64,000 bases of DNA, from positions 102,988 to 166,987 of the forward strand of contig CAIRDP010000019.1 of NCBI GenBank assembly GCA_903877385.1, given 5' to 3'. Shown here one piece after another: positions 16,850 through 26,490 of the stretch. The notes below the pieces were generated by a model. It ran no database searches. It was not told the origin of the DNA and worked only from the letters and a program-made list of their open reading frames with translations. The stretch comes from an uncultured Bacteroidales bacterium (GTDB lineage: Bacteria; Bacteroidota; Bacteroidia; Bacteroidales; FEN-979). A program made the translations under genes and the position numbers. Every line of letters begins with the position of its first letter. Within the stretch, counting starts at the first letter, position 1.

Positions 16850-17404
16850 ATGAGCAAAGACCAGGATACAGAAAAGGAATTTGAACATATCATAAGCCTC
16901 TGCAGGGATATATACCTGACCAAACAGAAAGATTACGGCACGGCCTGGCGTATCCTTCGCACAAGATCCATCACCGACCAGATCTATATTAAGGCCCAGA
17001 GGATACGCAGCATCGACGACAAAGGGTCTCAGAAAGTTGAGGAAGGAGTGAAGCCCGAATATATCGGGATTGTCAATTATTCGGTGATGGCGCTGATACA
17101 GCTTGAGCTTGGAGCAAGTGCAAATTCAGAACTGAACCCGGCTGAAGGGGAGAGGCTGTATAATAAGTTCATATATGCGGCCAGGGACCTGATGCTCGAT
17201 AAAAACCACGATTACGGGGAAGCTTGGAGGAATATGAGAATAAGTTCGCTCACCGATATCATCCTCATGAAATTGCTTCGCATCAAACAGATCGAAGATA
17301 ACCAGGGCAAGACTTTCATCTCCGAAGGTCTTGATGCAAATTATTTCGATATTATCAACTATGCAATATTCGCCCTCATCAGACTTGAGTATGAAAATTC
17401 TTAG
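16850..17404 (+). CDS. DUF1599-family protein with two repeated domains
   Basis: The 184-residue cytoplasmic protein consists of two copies of the same helical unit: residues 12-88 (DIYLTKQKDYGTAWRILR, then YIGIVNYSVMALIQLELG) and 108-182 (DLMLDKNHDYGEAWRNMR, then YFDIINYAIFALIRLEYE). The conserved K-DYG-AWR core fits DUF1599, which I recall being grouped with nucleotide-modification-associated domains; activity is not established. Its last 14 bp overlap the next gene. It heads a long plus-strand run continuing to plsY. Confidence 0.85.
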   Translation: MSKDQDTEKEFEHIISLCRDIYLTKQKDYGTAWRILRTRSITDQIYIKAQRIRSIDDKGSQKVEEGVKPEYIGIVNYSVMALIQLELGASANSELNPAEGERLYNKFIYAARDLMLDKNHDYGEAWRNMRISSLTDIILMKLLRIKQIEDNQGKTFISEGLDANYFDIINYAIFALIRLEYENS

Positions 17405-18497
17405 AACCGTCTTCCGCATACTTGTCGGACTCGTATTTATCTTCAGCAGTTGCGTCAAGGGAGTTGACCCTATGGGAACTGCTTTCCGCATTGAAGATTA
17501 TTTCGTCGCTTTCGGCATTCCCTGGGCAGGGCAGTTTGCCACGTTTTTCGCCATCCTTCTCATCGTGCTGGAATTCACCATAGGCGTAAGCATGCTGTTG
17601 AACCTCTGGATAAAAAAAACAGCCTGGCTGCTGCTGCTGGTGATGACTTATTTCACCGTTCTTACCTTTATCGATGCGATCTGGAACCTGGTGCCCGATT
17701 GCGGCTGCTTTGGCGATGCGGTCAAACTCACCAACATGCAGACTTTTTTAAAAAACCTGCTGCTGATGATTTTTGTGGTCCCCATATTCATGTGGAGGAA
17801 AAAGTACCGTTCGGCTTTGCCCTTAAGCCTTGATGTGATAGTACTTTGCGTTGCCGCTTTTGCATTTGCCTGGATGTCGGTTTACAGTTCAAGGCATCTT
17901 CCTCTCATCGATTTTATGGCCTGGAGAAAGGGCAACAAGGTGAATAAAACAGAGAGCCTCCCGGTGAAATTTTTTGTGACCTACAGGAATAAGAAGACAG
18001 GTGAAAAAAAGGAATACCTCGCATCGAGCTATCCCTGGAATGATTCCCTTTGGATGTCGCAGTGGGTGTTTGACAGCCAGAGGGTGGAGGATCCCAACTC
18101 GGGAAAAGTGTCAAGCCTCCAGGTTGAAGATATGAACGGGGATGACGTAACCTCTTTCATCCTGCAGAATCCCGACTACCAGTTTATCCTCGTGGCATAC
18201 AACCTCAAAGAAACCAATGCGGAGGCTTTCCTGAGCATACTGCCATTCTATAAAAAAGCCCAGGCCGCAGGAAAAGCCTTTATCTGCATTACAACTTCGA
18301 TGCCGTCGGAGATCCGGAAATTCCGCATGGTTCACGGAACCTCTTTTGAATTTTTCAATGCCGATGACGTGATCCTGAAAACCATGGTCAGGTCAAACCC
18401 GGGCCTGGTGCTGCTCAAAAACGGTGTGGTTATCGACAAATGGGCGTTCAGGGATTTTCCTGAGTGGAGCGAGGTCAGGGAGAAATATATCAAATGA
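17391..18497 (+). CDS. BT_3928-type DoxX-like membrane protein
   Basis: The protein has 368 residues from the ATG at 17391, inside the end of the DUF1599 gene. The open frame begins earlier, but MKILRTVFRILVGLVFIFSS is the natural membrane start. Residues 1-150 form about four DoxX/MauE-like helices with the redox-looking DCGCFGDAVKLT, and another helix lies near 155-175. The remaining 190 residues are soluble, partly thioredoxin-like in layout but lacking a CxxC. This matches the protein named BT_3928 in Bacteroides. It overlaps the permease gene by 4 bp. Role unknown; perhaps envelope redox. Confidence 0.82.
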   Translation: MKILRTVFRILVGLVFIFSSCVKGVDPMGTAFRIEDYFVAFGIPWAGQFATFFAILLIVLEFTIGVSMLLNLWIKKTAWLLLLVMTYFTVLTFIDAIWNLVPDCGCFGDAVKLTNMQTFLKNLLLMIFVVPIFMWRKKYRSALPLSLDVIVLCVAAFAFAWMSVYSSRHLPLIDFMAWRKGNKVNKTESLPVKFFVTYRNKKTGEKKEYLASSYPWNDSLWMSQWVFDSQRVEDPNSGKVSSLQVEDMNGDDVTSFILQNPDYQFILVAYNLKETNAEAFLSILPFYKKAQAAGKAFICITTSMPSEIRKFRMVHGTSFEFFNADDVILKTMVRSNPGLVLLKNGVVIDKWAFRDFPEWSEVREKYIK

Positions 18498-19576
18498 CAA
18501 GGTTTATCTTTCAAAGGCTTGGCTATGGACTACTGGTTCTTTTCGGGGTAGTGCTCGTGATCTTTTTCCTTTTCAACATCCTTCCGGGAGACCCGGCCAG
18601 GATGATGCTGGGACAGAGGGCCGACAGCGCTTCAGTGGCCGCAGTAAGAAGGGATCTTGGCACCGACAAGCCTTTGTATGTCCAGTTCGTTTCCTACCTG
18701 AACGATCTCAGCCCATTATCGTTACACACTTTGAGACCGGCTTCGGGAAGTTTTACATACGATACGCTTAAATACGGGAAGCCGCTTCTTTCCCTTTCTG
18801 CTCACAATATAATGCTCGCAGTCAAATACCCCTGCCTGAGGCAGAGTTACCAGACCCGGAGGAATGTTTCGGAGCTGCTTATCGAAAGTTTCATCAACAC
18901 ATTTATCCTTGCAATCGTTGCCATGGCCTTCGCCCTGGTTGTTGGAATCAGCATAGGCATTGTTTGCGCCCTTTACAAGAACTCCTTCATCGACAGGATT
19001 TCCCTGGTGTTTTCAGTTCTGGGCATGTCGCTCCCATCCTTTTTTGCCGCTATCCTCAATGCATGGATATTTGCCTTCGTTTTGTCCCATTTCACTCACC
19101 TCAATATGACGGGCAGCCTGTATTCCGTTGACGACCTTGGAAGGGGGGAGTATCTTGACCTGAAAAACCTCATACTGCCCGCATTTACCCTTGGGATCAG
19201 GCCGCTTGCCATTATTGTAGAACTAACCCGAAACTCCCTGCTCGAGGTGTTGTCGCAGGATTATATCCGCACTGCCAGGGCAAAAGGCCTGAGTCCCCGC
19301 AGGATCATCCTGAAACATGCCCTTAAAAATGCAATGAACCCCGTAGTCACAGCTGCAACCGGCTGGCTCGCCTCCCTGCTGGCCGGAGCAGTTTTCGTGG
19401 AATATATTTTTGACTGGAAGGGAATAGGTCTGGTGATCGTGAATGCACTTGATAAATATGATTTTCCCGTGATCATGGGTGCTGTGCTGTTTATTTCGGT
19501 AATACTAATCATTATTAATATGCTTGCAGATGTCCTTTACGGGGTAATCGACCCGAGAGTGAGGATAAGGACCTGA
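18494..19576 (+). CDS. DppB/OppB-type ABC transporter permease, solitary
   Basis: The protein has 360 residues, starting at the ATG that overlaps the previous stop (ATGA). The N-terminus MTRFIFQRLGYGLLVLFGVV, with LPGDPARMMLGQ, is that of peptide-transporter permeases of the DppB class. Six membrane helices are visible, and the EAA loop reads RTARAKGLSPRRIILKHALK. An extended external loop (about 70-120) precedes the second helix. No DppC-like partner, ATPase or binding protein lies in the window, so partners are elsewhere or the protein works differently. A 42-bp repeat begins at its stop codon. Confidence 0.88.
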   Translation: MTRFIFQRLGYGLLVLFGVVLVIFFLFNILPGDPARMMLGQRADSASVAAVRRDLGTDKPLYVQFVSYLNDLSPLSLHTLRPASGSFTYDTLKYGKPLLSLSAHNIMLAVKYPCLRQSYQTRRNVSELLIESFINTFILAIVAMAFALVVGISIGIVCALYKNSFIDRISLVFSVLGMSLPSFFAAILNAWIFAFVLSHFTHLNMTGSLYSVDDLGRGEYLDLKNLILPAFTLGIRPLAIIVELTRNSLLEVLSQDYIRTARAKGLSPRRIILKHALKNAMNPVVTAATGWLASLLAGAVFVEYIFDWKGIGLVIVNALDKYDFPVIMGAVLFISVILIIINMLADVLYGVIDPRVRIRT

Positions 19577-19635
19577 TCCCGGGAGCTGGCTCCGCGATGG
19601 GCATTATTCAATGTTAGATCCCGGGACCTGGCTTC
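19574..19635. repeat. 42-bp period imperfect direct repeat at the permease stop codon
   Basis: GATCCCGGGAGCTGGCTCC (19575-19593) recurs as GATCCCGGGACCTGGCTTC (19617-19635), 17 of 19 bases identical. The first copy overlaps the permease TGA. The stretch lies in the 102-bp gap before tpiA. Copy one holds a small GGAGC/GCTCC hairpin. Confidence 0.7.
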
Positions 19636-19678
19636 AAACCATGAAATGAAAATTTACAAAAAACAAATAACAGAAGAA

Positions 19679-20437
19679 ATGAGAAAGAAAATTGTTGCCG
19701 GGAACTGGAAGATGAACAAGACATTCCTGGAAGCTGAGGAGTTGGTTGCCCATGTGGCCGAAGACCTCGAAACCCGCAAACTGGAAAATAAAATAGTGGT
19801 GCTTTGTCCTCCGTTCCCATACCTGGAACTGGCCACCGACATTGCCAAGGATTCCAAATTCTCGGTTGGAGCCCAGAATGTATATCCCGAGGACAGCGGG
19901 GCTTTTACAGGTGAAGTGAGCCCTCCCATACTGTCGTCGATGGAAGTTGAATACTGCATCATAGGCCATTCGGAACGCCGCAAATATTTTGAAGAAAGCC
20001 ATGAATTCCTTGCCCGCAAACTGGATTCATTGCTTAAACATAATATTATCCCGATCTTCTGCTGCGGAGAACTGCTCCCCGAGCGTAAAGCCGGGAAACA
20101 TTTCAAGGTGGTTGAAAAGCAGCTCAACGAATCGCTTTTCCACCTTAAAAAGGATTCCATGGCGATGGTTGTAATTGCCTATGAACCCGTTTGGGCCATT
20201 GGTACGGGCGTTAATGCCACGGCTGAACAGGCACAGGAGATGCACGCTTTCATCAGGGGCCTGGTCGAAAAAAAATATACAAAAAAACTTGCCGGGGATA
20301 TCTCCATTCTATACGGTGGCAGCTGTAATGCGAAAAATGCAAAAGAACTGTTCAGCAACCCGGATGTCGACGGCGGGCTTATCGGAGGCGCTTCCCTCAA
20401 AGCAGAGGATTTTATTGCAATCGTTGATTCGCTCTGA
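19679..20437 (+). CDS. tpiA: Triosephosphate isomerase
   Basis: TpiA interconverts dihydroxyacetone phosphate and glyceraldehyde 3-phosphate. From the ATG at 19679 it has 252 residues, with the typical start MRKKIVAGNWKMN; an earlier in-frame ATG at 19646 would add 11 atypical residues. Active-site residues are Lys11, His97 in CIIGHSERR and Glu169 in AYEPVWAIGTG. The phosphate loop YGGSCNAKNA and GGLIGGASL are intact. Its stop shares one base with the prmA ATG. Confidence 0.97.
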   Translation: MRKKIVAGNWKMNKTFLEAEELVAHVAEDLETRKLENKIVVLCPPFPYLELATDIAKDSKFSVGAQNVYPEDSGAFTGEVSPPILSSMEVEYCIIGHSERRKYFEESHEFLARKLDSLLKHNIIPIFCCGELLPERKAGKHFKVVEKQLNESLFHLKKDSMAMVVIAYEPVWAIGTGVNATAEQAQEMHAFIRGLVEKKYTKKLAGDISILYGGSCNAKNAKELFSNPDVDGGLIGGASLKAEDFIAIVDSL

Positions 20438-21267
20438 TGGAATATGTAGAAGTTAAATTCATCGGGATCTCAGGGGAAAATGCCGGGATTATGACCGCCC
20501 TGATGTGCGAACTGGGCTTCGAAAGTTTTACCGAAGAGAGCGGGGGAATGTTTTCGGCATACATCCCGCTGGATTCCTTCGATATCATGAAAGTCGCCAA
20601 CTTCCTTGAAGAGAATGCAGCGAAATACAGTTTCGGGTATAAGGTGGAAAAGATTGCCCAACAGAACTGGAATGCTGCTTGGGAATCAGCATATCATCCT
20701 GTAAGGATTGGTAAATGTTTCATTCGGGCGCCTTTTCATGAACCGGATCCTTCAGCCGCGATGGACCTGGTGATAGAACCCAAAATGTCGTTCGGAACTG
20801 CCCACCATGAAACCACCAGGCTGATGATACAGGCATTGCTGGAGTGCGATCTTAACGGGCTGAGTGTTCTTGATATGGGAACGGGAACCGGTGTGCTGGG
20901 AATCGTTGCGGCAAAACTGGGAGCCGGGCCGGTCGTGGAAATTGATAATGATGAATGGTCGTTTCTCAATGCAAAGGAAAATACAATCCGAAATAATGAG
21001 CCCGGTATTGTCGTTATCCATGGTGACTCAGCTGACATCCCTGCAGGCAGGTACGGCTTCATTTTAGCTAATATCAACCGCAATGTCCTGCTTCGCAACA
21101 TCCCCCTGTACCATACTTACCTTGATGATGGGGGATTCCTTCTCATCAGCGGGTTTTATGAAGATGATCTGGGGGTGATAAACGAAATTACGGAATCCCT
21201 GGGAATGAAACAAATACAGGCAGATACCCTGGACCATTGGGCCGCAGTAAGATTTAAAAAATGTTAA
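20437..21267 (+). CDS. prmA: Ribosomal protein L11 methyltransferase
   Basis: PrmA trimethylates ribosomal protein L11 using S-adenosylmethionine. The 276 residues hold a ferredoxin-like N-terminal domain, the linker motif NWNAAWESAYHPV (78-90), PKMSFGTAHHETTRLM (115-130), the SAM site VLDMGTGTGVLGIVAAK (144-160) and ILANINRNVLL. It overlaps tpiA by 1 bp and the following large gene by 7 bp, so all three are translationally coupled. Confidence 0.93.
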   Translation: MEYVEVKFIGISGENAGIMTALMCELGFESFTEESGGMFSAYIPLDSFDIMKVANFLEENAAKYSFGYKVEKIAQQNWNAAWESAYHPVRIGKCFIRAPFHEPDPSAAMDLVIEPKMSFGTAHHETTRLMIQALLECDLNGLSVLDMGTGTGVLGIVAAKLGAGPVVEIDNDEWSFLNAKENTIRNNEPGIVVIHGDSADIPAGRYGFILANINRNVLLRNIPLYHTYLDDGGFLLISGFYEDDLGVINEITESLGMKQIQADTLDHWAAVRFKKC

Positions 21268-24200
21268 GATCGGGACCTTCGTTTATTTTACTTGTATTAT
21301 TTGCCCTTCTGTTGCCTGTACTTGAAGCTCAGTCGCAGAACCAGAGGACAAGCAGCTTTTCGGGTGATTCCACCAGGTTTATCAGTGAACTTAACGGGCT
21401 GCTGTTCGGGCTTTCCGACAACGACAAGAAACTGGTTCAGCCCATCATGACCAGTTTTGTGCAGAAATGGAACAAGGAAGCTTTCGACCCCGGCACTAAA
21501 AATTTCATCTATTCCCTCTGCAACGAGATGCTGAAAAAGAAGATCCGCGTCTTCCCCGATTTTTTTAACTTCATACAGGCCCTGAATGTTTTCGTTGATT
21601 CGCATCAGCCCGGGTCGGGGTTCTTACCCTGGTCGGTCATACTAAGGAAGCTGATCTCGGAAAAGAGTTCCAGGAATTTTTCAAGTTTTCTGGAGATCAC
21701 AACCAATCTCTTTGATGAAGGGCTGATCTATAAATCCCAATCGACCCGCTGGAAGGTAAACCCTGCAACTTTCACGATGAGGCTTGACTCGGTTCCCGTG
21801 ATCGAATTTTCAAAAGCCAACCTGGTGTCATATGTAAATAAGGACTCGATGATGATCTATGGCACAGCCGGCGTATACTTCCCGCTCTCGCTGCGCTGGT
21901 CGGGTCATGAAGGCAGGGTCGACTGGCAAAGGGTAGGCCTGGTTCCCTCTCTGGTGTTTGCCGATCTCAACAATTACCAGATCCAGGTAAGGTTCTCTAA
22001 AGTTATCGCCGATTCGGTTCAGCTTTATAACAAAAAATATTTTTCCTCACCCATCAGTGGCCGGCTGATCGATAAGGTGCTGGTCGATGTGGATGAAGAC
22101 AAAGCTTCATACCCGCGCTTTTACTCTTATGATAAGGATATTGGCATTAAGAACCTTTTCAAGAACATGGATTACACGGGTGGCTTCGCAATGGAAGGAG
22201 CCAGGGTGCTCGGGTCGGGGGTGCATAACAGTGATGCGAGGATAGCGATAAAAAAAGGAGATGAGGAATTTATGCTCATAAAGGCGCCTGCCTTTGTGAT
22301 CCGCCCAAAAAAGATCACGGCCGACTCAGCTTCCATTGCTATTTATCATGAGGGGGATTCAATTTATCATCCCGGGCTGGAAATGAAATATTTCGACACC
22401 GCAAGGGAACTCTCATTTACAAAAGATGTGAGGGTGAATTCAATCACTCCCTGGTTTGATTCCTGGCATAAAATTGAGATCTATTGCGAGCAGGTCTCAT
22501 GGAAAATGGATACTGCGAGGCTGAACTTTAAAATGATGCCCGGCCCTAACAAACAAAGCAATGCCATCTTCGAATCGACGAATTATTATTCAAGGGACCG
22601 TTACGACCGCCTGCAGGGGATAGACGAGATCAACATCCTTAACATCATCAAGGAGTTTACCGATAAAAAGAAATCCAGGGAAATAAACCTGAATGAGCTT
22701 ACCCGTTTTATGAAAAAGCCTAAGGAACAGGTGGAGGTTCAGCTGCTGAACCTCGCAAATCGAGGGTTCCTGGTGTATGACTATGAGGATAAAACTGCCA
22801 AGGTTAAGGAGAAACTGTTCAATTATGTCAAAGCAAGGAATGGTAAAACCGATTATGACGAGATCTTCTTTAATTCCAATGTGACCAATGCCAGCAACGC
22901 CATTCTTGACCTCAATAATTTTGATCTTAAGATAAAAGGAGTAAAAAACGTGAATATCAGTGACTCCCAGCATGTGGCCATATATCCTAAAGGTGAGGAA
23001 CTGCTCGTGAAAAAAGACATGGATGTACTTTTCCATGGCAAGATCGAAGCCGGGCTCTTTGATTTTTACGGAAAAAATTGCGCATTTGAATACAATAAAT
23101 TCAAGATAAACCTTCCCAACCTTGATTCCATGGTATTTTATGTTCTTAGCAAGACCTGGGACCCGAAGAAAGGCAGGTTCCCCCTTGTAAAGGTTAAAAC
23201 TTCCATACGAAATCTCAGCGGTGATCTTGAAATAGACGAGCCCGATAATAAGGCCGGGCTTAAAGTTCTAAGGCAGTACCCTATCTTCCATAATAAGAAC
23301 GAAGCCCAGGTATTCTATGATAAAAAGTTCATACAGAAAGGAGTTTACACAAAGGATAAATTTTTCTTTGATGTGGATCCTTTTACCATCCAGAGCCTTG
23401 ATGTAGTCCATACCGACAGCCTTGATTTTGGAGGGGCCCTGACATCCGCAGGTATTTTTCCGAAGATTGTTCAACCTCTGAAGGTTAGACCCGATTATTC
23501 ACTGGGTTTTGAAAAGTACACCGAAGCCGGCGGCCTGCCGGTATACGGAGGCAAGGGTACATTTGTTTCAAAAGTTGATTTAAGTGAACAGGGGCTTCGG
23601 GGCGATGGCACCCTGCTTTTTCTGAATTCCACTTCGCATTCGGGCTCCTTCCTTTTTCTTCCTGATTCCCTGCGGTCGATTACAAAGAATTTCACGATGA
23701 CCGAGCAGGTTGCCGATGTTGAATACCCGGCAGTAATGGCCGATTCGGTAAACCAGTTCTGGATGCCTTATAAGGATTCCATGGTTATAAAAACCATAGT
23801 GAAGGAAATGCATATGTACAACAACCAGTCGACTTTTGGTGGTATGCTTGCCCTCACACCCAGGTTGCTCTCGGGCAATGGAACGGTAAAGATCAAAGAT
23901 GCTGAAATGGATTCCAAAGGCTTCAAGTTCAAACGGAGAACCTTTGATGCCCTCATTGCGAATTTCCGCATTAAATCATATGACCTGAACGACCTGACCA
24001 TCTCAACAAAGAATTACCAGACCCACTTTGATTTTGACAAGAGAAGGGGGGAGTTCCGCTCCAATATAGGCATCTCAAAAGTCGAGTTCCCTCTCAACAA
24101 ATATGTTTGTTCGATGGACCGTTTTGACTGGATGATCGACAATGAAGAGATAACCCTGGCTAACGAGCAGAGCAGGAAGCTGATATCGGATTCCCTGAGC

Positions 24201-25766
24201 CTTTCCCAACTTATCGATGTTGGGTATACAGGTTCGGAATTCATCTCGGTACATCCCCTGCAGGACTCACTGAAATTCTTTGCTGCCAAAGCCAGGTATA
24301 ACCTCCGCACTAACGTTATCAGTGCCGAGGATGTCAGGATTATCAAAGTGGCGGATGCTGCGGTTTTCCCTGATTCAGGCAATGTGAAGATATTCAGGGA
24401 TGCCAACATGCAAACGCTGAAGCATGCCATCATTATTGCAAACACGAAATCAAAATTCCACCAGTTTTACCAGTCGGAGGTTTCCATTGCGTCAAGGAAA
24501 AGGTATACCGGCAATGGCTTGCTCGATTATGTTGACAGGGACGGAAAGCGCGAAAAAATAGAATTTTCCTCCATACGGGTGGATTCAAGCTTACAGACAG
24601 TGGCTACTGGAATGGTCACCGACTCGGCTTATTTTAATCTCAGTCCTGAGTTTCAGTTCAGGGGGGATGTCACTGTAAATGCCGCACGTAAAGAACTGAA
24701 TTTCGACGGAGGCTTCCGTACCTTGTCGGAATGCCTGCGTAAAGTAAAACCTGAATGGATAAAATTCAATGCCAATATCAATCCTTATAAAATCATGATC
24801 CCTGTCGCTCCCGAGCTTTCCAATATGCTTGGCGAGAAAATGGCGCTGACCCTGGCTTTTTCAAATTCAGAGGCTTCTGTTTACCCGGCCTTTTTTGTAC
24901 GAAAGAACAGTTTCAGCGATTCTTCCATGGCGCTTGCCTCGGGTATGATGACTTACAACGTGACAGCCACGGAATTTAGGATAGCCGATACCGCCAAGTT
25001 AAGGGATCTTTCAATTCCCGGCAACTTCATTTCCTTCAACCAGACCCTTTGCAGAATGAGAGGTGATGGCAGGCTCACCCTGGGCCTGAATGGAGGACCG
25101 CTTGCGATGGAGGCCTACGGGACTATGGACCATTTCCTCATCAACGATTCAACCACTGCACATATCGCATTGGCCATGGATTTTCCTTTTTCGGAAGACG
25201 CTATGCAAAAGATAAGTTCGGACCTCACCAGCACTAACCTCACAGGGCTTACGATTGACAGGACGCCATTCAATGAGGCATTGCAGCTCATACTTGACCC
25301 AAAGGAAATGGAACGTTTCAAGAATGAACTTTCCCTTACCGGGCGGCTTCGAAAATTCCCTGAACAGCTTGAGAGGACGATATTCTTCGGAGATATAACG
25401 ATGCACTGGGACACTACATCCAAGTCATGGCTTTCGACAGGGCCGATAGGAATTTCAACACTCGGGAAGAACCAGGTATACCGTTATGTGGGTGGAAAGA
25501 TGGAGTTCACGAAGAAAAGGAATGGCGATGAGTTCACTTTTTACCTCCAGCTCACGGGGCAGGACTGGTATTTTTTCAATTACAGGAACAACATCCTTCA
25601 GGTTATCTCGTCTGACCTTTCATTCAATGATTTGATCATTAGTGCGCGCAAATCAAAGGCGGAACAGAAAAAAGCCGACAAACAAGCCAAGGGCTTCAGC
25701 TACACCATCTCAACGGAACGGAAAAAAAGAGATTTTCTAAAGAAATTCGAGAAAACAGATGAATAA
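21261..25766 (+). CDS. Very large exported protein of unknown function (1501 residues)
   Basis: I do not recognise this protein. It has a signal peptide (1-25, LLVLFALLLPVLEA) and is otherwise soluble, rich in alternating beta patterns, with no membrane helix. Residues 25-150 are helical. Around 453-525 there is a segment shaped like a winged helix (INLNELTRFMKKPKEQVEVQ, then LANRGFLVYDYEDKT), odd for an exported protein. Long beta stretches with SD and DS turns follow, and the end is basic (KAEQKKADKQAKGF). Its start overlaps prmA by 7 bp, and plsY follows by 12 bp. Size and signal suggest a periplasmic or outer-membrane assembly factor, which is inference only. Confidence 0.85.
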   Translation: MLRSGPSFILLVLFALLLPVLEAQSQNQRTSSFSGDSTRFISELNGLLFGLSDNDKKLVQPIMTSFVQKWNKEAFDPGTKNFIYSLCNEMLKKKIRVFPDFFNFIQALNVFVDSHQPGSGFLPWSVILRKLISEKSSRNFSSFLEITTNLFDEGLIYKSQSTRWKVNPATFTMRLDSVPVIEFSKANLVSYVNKDSMMIYGTAGVYFPLSLRWSGHEGRVDWQRVGLVPSLVFADLNNYQIQVRFSKVIADSVQLYNKKYFSSPISGRLIDKVLVDVDEDKASYPRFYSYDKDIGIKNLFKNMDYTGGFAMEGARVLGSGVHNSDARIAIKKGDEEFMLIKAPAFVIRPKKITADSASIAIYHEGDSIYHPGLEMKYFDTARELSFTKDVRVNSITPWFDSWHKIEIYCEQVSWKMDTARLNFKMMPGPNKQSNAIFESTNYYSRDRYDRLQGIDEINILNIIKEFTDKKKSREINLNELTRFMKKPKEQVEVQLLNLANRGFLVYDYEDKTAKVKEKLFNYVKARNGKTDYDEIFFNSNVTNASNAILDLNNFDLKIKGVKNVNISDSQHVAIYPKGEELLVKKDMDVLFHGKIEAGLFDFYGKNCAFEYNKFKINLPNLDSMVFYVLSKTWDPKKGRFPLVKVKTSIRNLSGDLEIDEPDNKAGLKVLRQYPIFHNKNEAQVFYDKKFIQKGVYTKDKFFFDVDPFTIQSLDVVHTDSLDFGGALTSAGIFPKIVQPLKVRPDYSLGFEKYTEAGGLPVYGGKGTFVSKVDLSEQGLRGDGTLLFLNSTSHSGSFLFLPDSLRSITKNFTMTEQVADVEYPAVMADSVNQFWMPYKDSMVIKTIVKEMHMYNNQSTFGGMLALTPRLLSGNGTVKIKDAEMDSKGFKFKRRTFDALIANFRIKSYDLNDLTISTKNYQTHFDFDKRRGEFRSNIGISKVEFPLNKYVCSMDRFDWMIDNEEITLANEQSRKLISDSLSLSQLIDVGYTGSEFISVHPLQDSLKFFAAKARYNLRTNVISAEDVRIIKVADAAVFPDSGNVKIFRDANMQTLKHAIIIANTKSKFHQFYQSEVSIASRKRYTGNGLLDYVDRDGKREKIEFSSIRVDSSLQTVATGMVTDSAYFNLSPEFQFRGDVTVNAARKELNFDGGFRTLSECLRKVKPEWIKFNANINPYKIMIPVAPELSNMLGEKMALTLAFSNSEASVYPAFFVRKNSFSDSSMALASGMMTYNVTATEFRIADTAKLRDLSIPGNFISFNQTLCRMRGDGRLTLGLNGGPLAMEAYGTMDHFLINDSTTAHIALAMDFPFSEDAMQKISSDLTSTNLTGLTIDRTPFNEALQLILDPKEMERFKNELSLTGRLRKFPEQLERTIFFGDITMHWDTTSKSWLSTGPIGISTLGKNQVYRYVGGKMEFTKKRNGDEFTFYLQLTGQDWYFFNYRNNILQVISSDLSFNDLIISARKSKAEQKKADKQAKGFSYTISTERKKRDFLKKFEKTDE

Positions 25767-25778
25767 AAAATTGCCGTC

Positions 25779-26411
25779 ATGATGTTAATATTTGTACAGG
25801 TAATTATTGCCTATCTCCTCGGCTCCATTCCTTCGGCAGTGTGGATAGGGAAAGTTGTATACGGGATTGATGTAAGACAGCACGGCAGCGGTAATGCCGG
25901 GGCCACCAATGTGATACGCGTGCTTGGCTATAAGGCAGGAATCCCTGTTCTGCTGTTTGATGTTTTTAAAGGATGGCTGGCTGTTTTCATTACCGGTTTT
26001 TTTCCAGGCCAGGGCATGAGTCCCGACCAGCTAATATATATAAAGATAGGGGCGGCGGTGGCTGCCGCACTCGGGCATGTTTTCCCGGTATTTGCCGGAT
26101 TTCGAGGCGGTAAGGGCGTAGGGACGATGGCAGGTGTGGGCATTGCGCTTTTCCCCATGCCACTGCTGATCGTCCTTGGTGTGTTCATTGCCGTACTGGC
26201 AGTGAGCCGTTATGTTTCCTTATCGTCCTGCATTGCCGCTTCGGCATTCCCGTTCATTGTGGTTTTCATTGGAGGGGAACGTCACCCGGACCTGGTAGTG
26301 CTTTCGGTATTTGTAGCGGTCTTCGTTCTTTTTACACACAGGACAAACATCATGCGCCTGCTGAAAGGAGAGGAGAAGAAATTCAATTTCAAAGGTGGTG
26401 GTAAAAAATAA
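25779..26411 (+). CDS. plsY: Acyl-phosphate glycerol-3-phosphate acyltransferase
   Basis: PlsY moves the acyl group from acyl-phosphate to glycerol 3-phosphate, the first step of phospholipid synthesis. The 210-residue integral membrane protein shows YLLGSIPSAVWIGK, HGSGNAGATNVIRVLG and FRGGKGVGTMAGV, the three conserved loops, between about five hydrophobic helices. The basic tail is short. Two ATGs are adjacent (25779, 25782). It ends the operon that starts with DUF1599; dnaN has its own promoter 20 bp further on. Confidence 0.95.
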   Translation: MMLIFVQVIIAYLLGSIPSAVWIGKVVYGIDVRQHGSGNAGATNVIRVLGYKAGIPVLLFDVFKGWLAVFITGFFPGQGMSPDQLIYIKIGAAVAAALGHVFPVFAGFRGGKGVGTMAGVGIALFPMPLLIVLGVFIAVLAVSRYVSLSSCIAASAFPFIVVFIGGERHPDLVVLSVFVAVFVLFTHRTNIMRLLKGEEKKFNFKGGGKK

Positions 26412-26430
26412 AATTTTGAACAAAGCCACC

Positions 26431-26461
26431 TTGCAGTAAAAAATTAAAAACTGTATATTTA
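26431..26461 (+). promoter_or_regulatory. Probable dnaN promoter
   Basis: TTG at 26431-26433 is followed after 20 bases by TATATTTA (26454-26461), one base off the TAnnTTTG consensus. This is standard Bacteroidota spacing, ending 29 bases before the dnaN ATG. Confidence 0.55.
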
Positions 26462-26490
26462 CACCCATATTCAACCAAAAATAAAATAGT

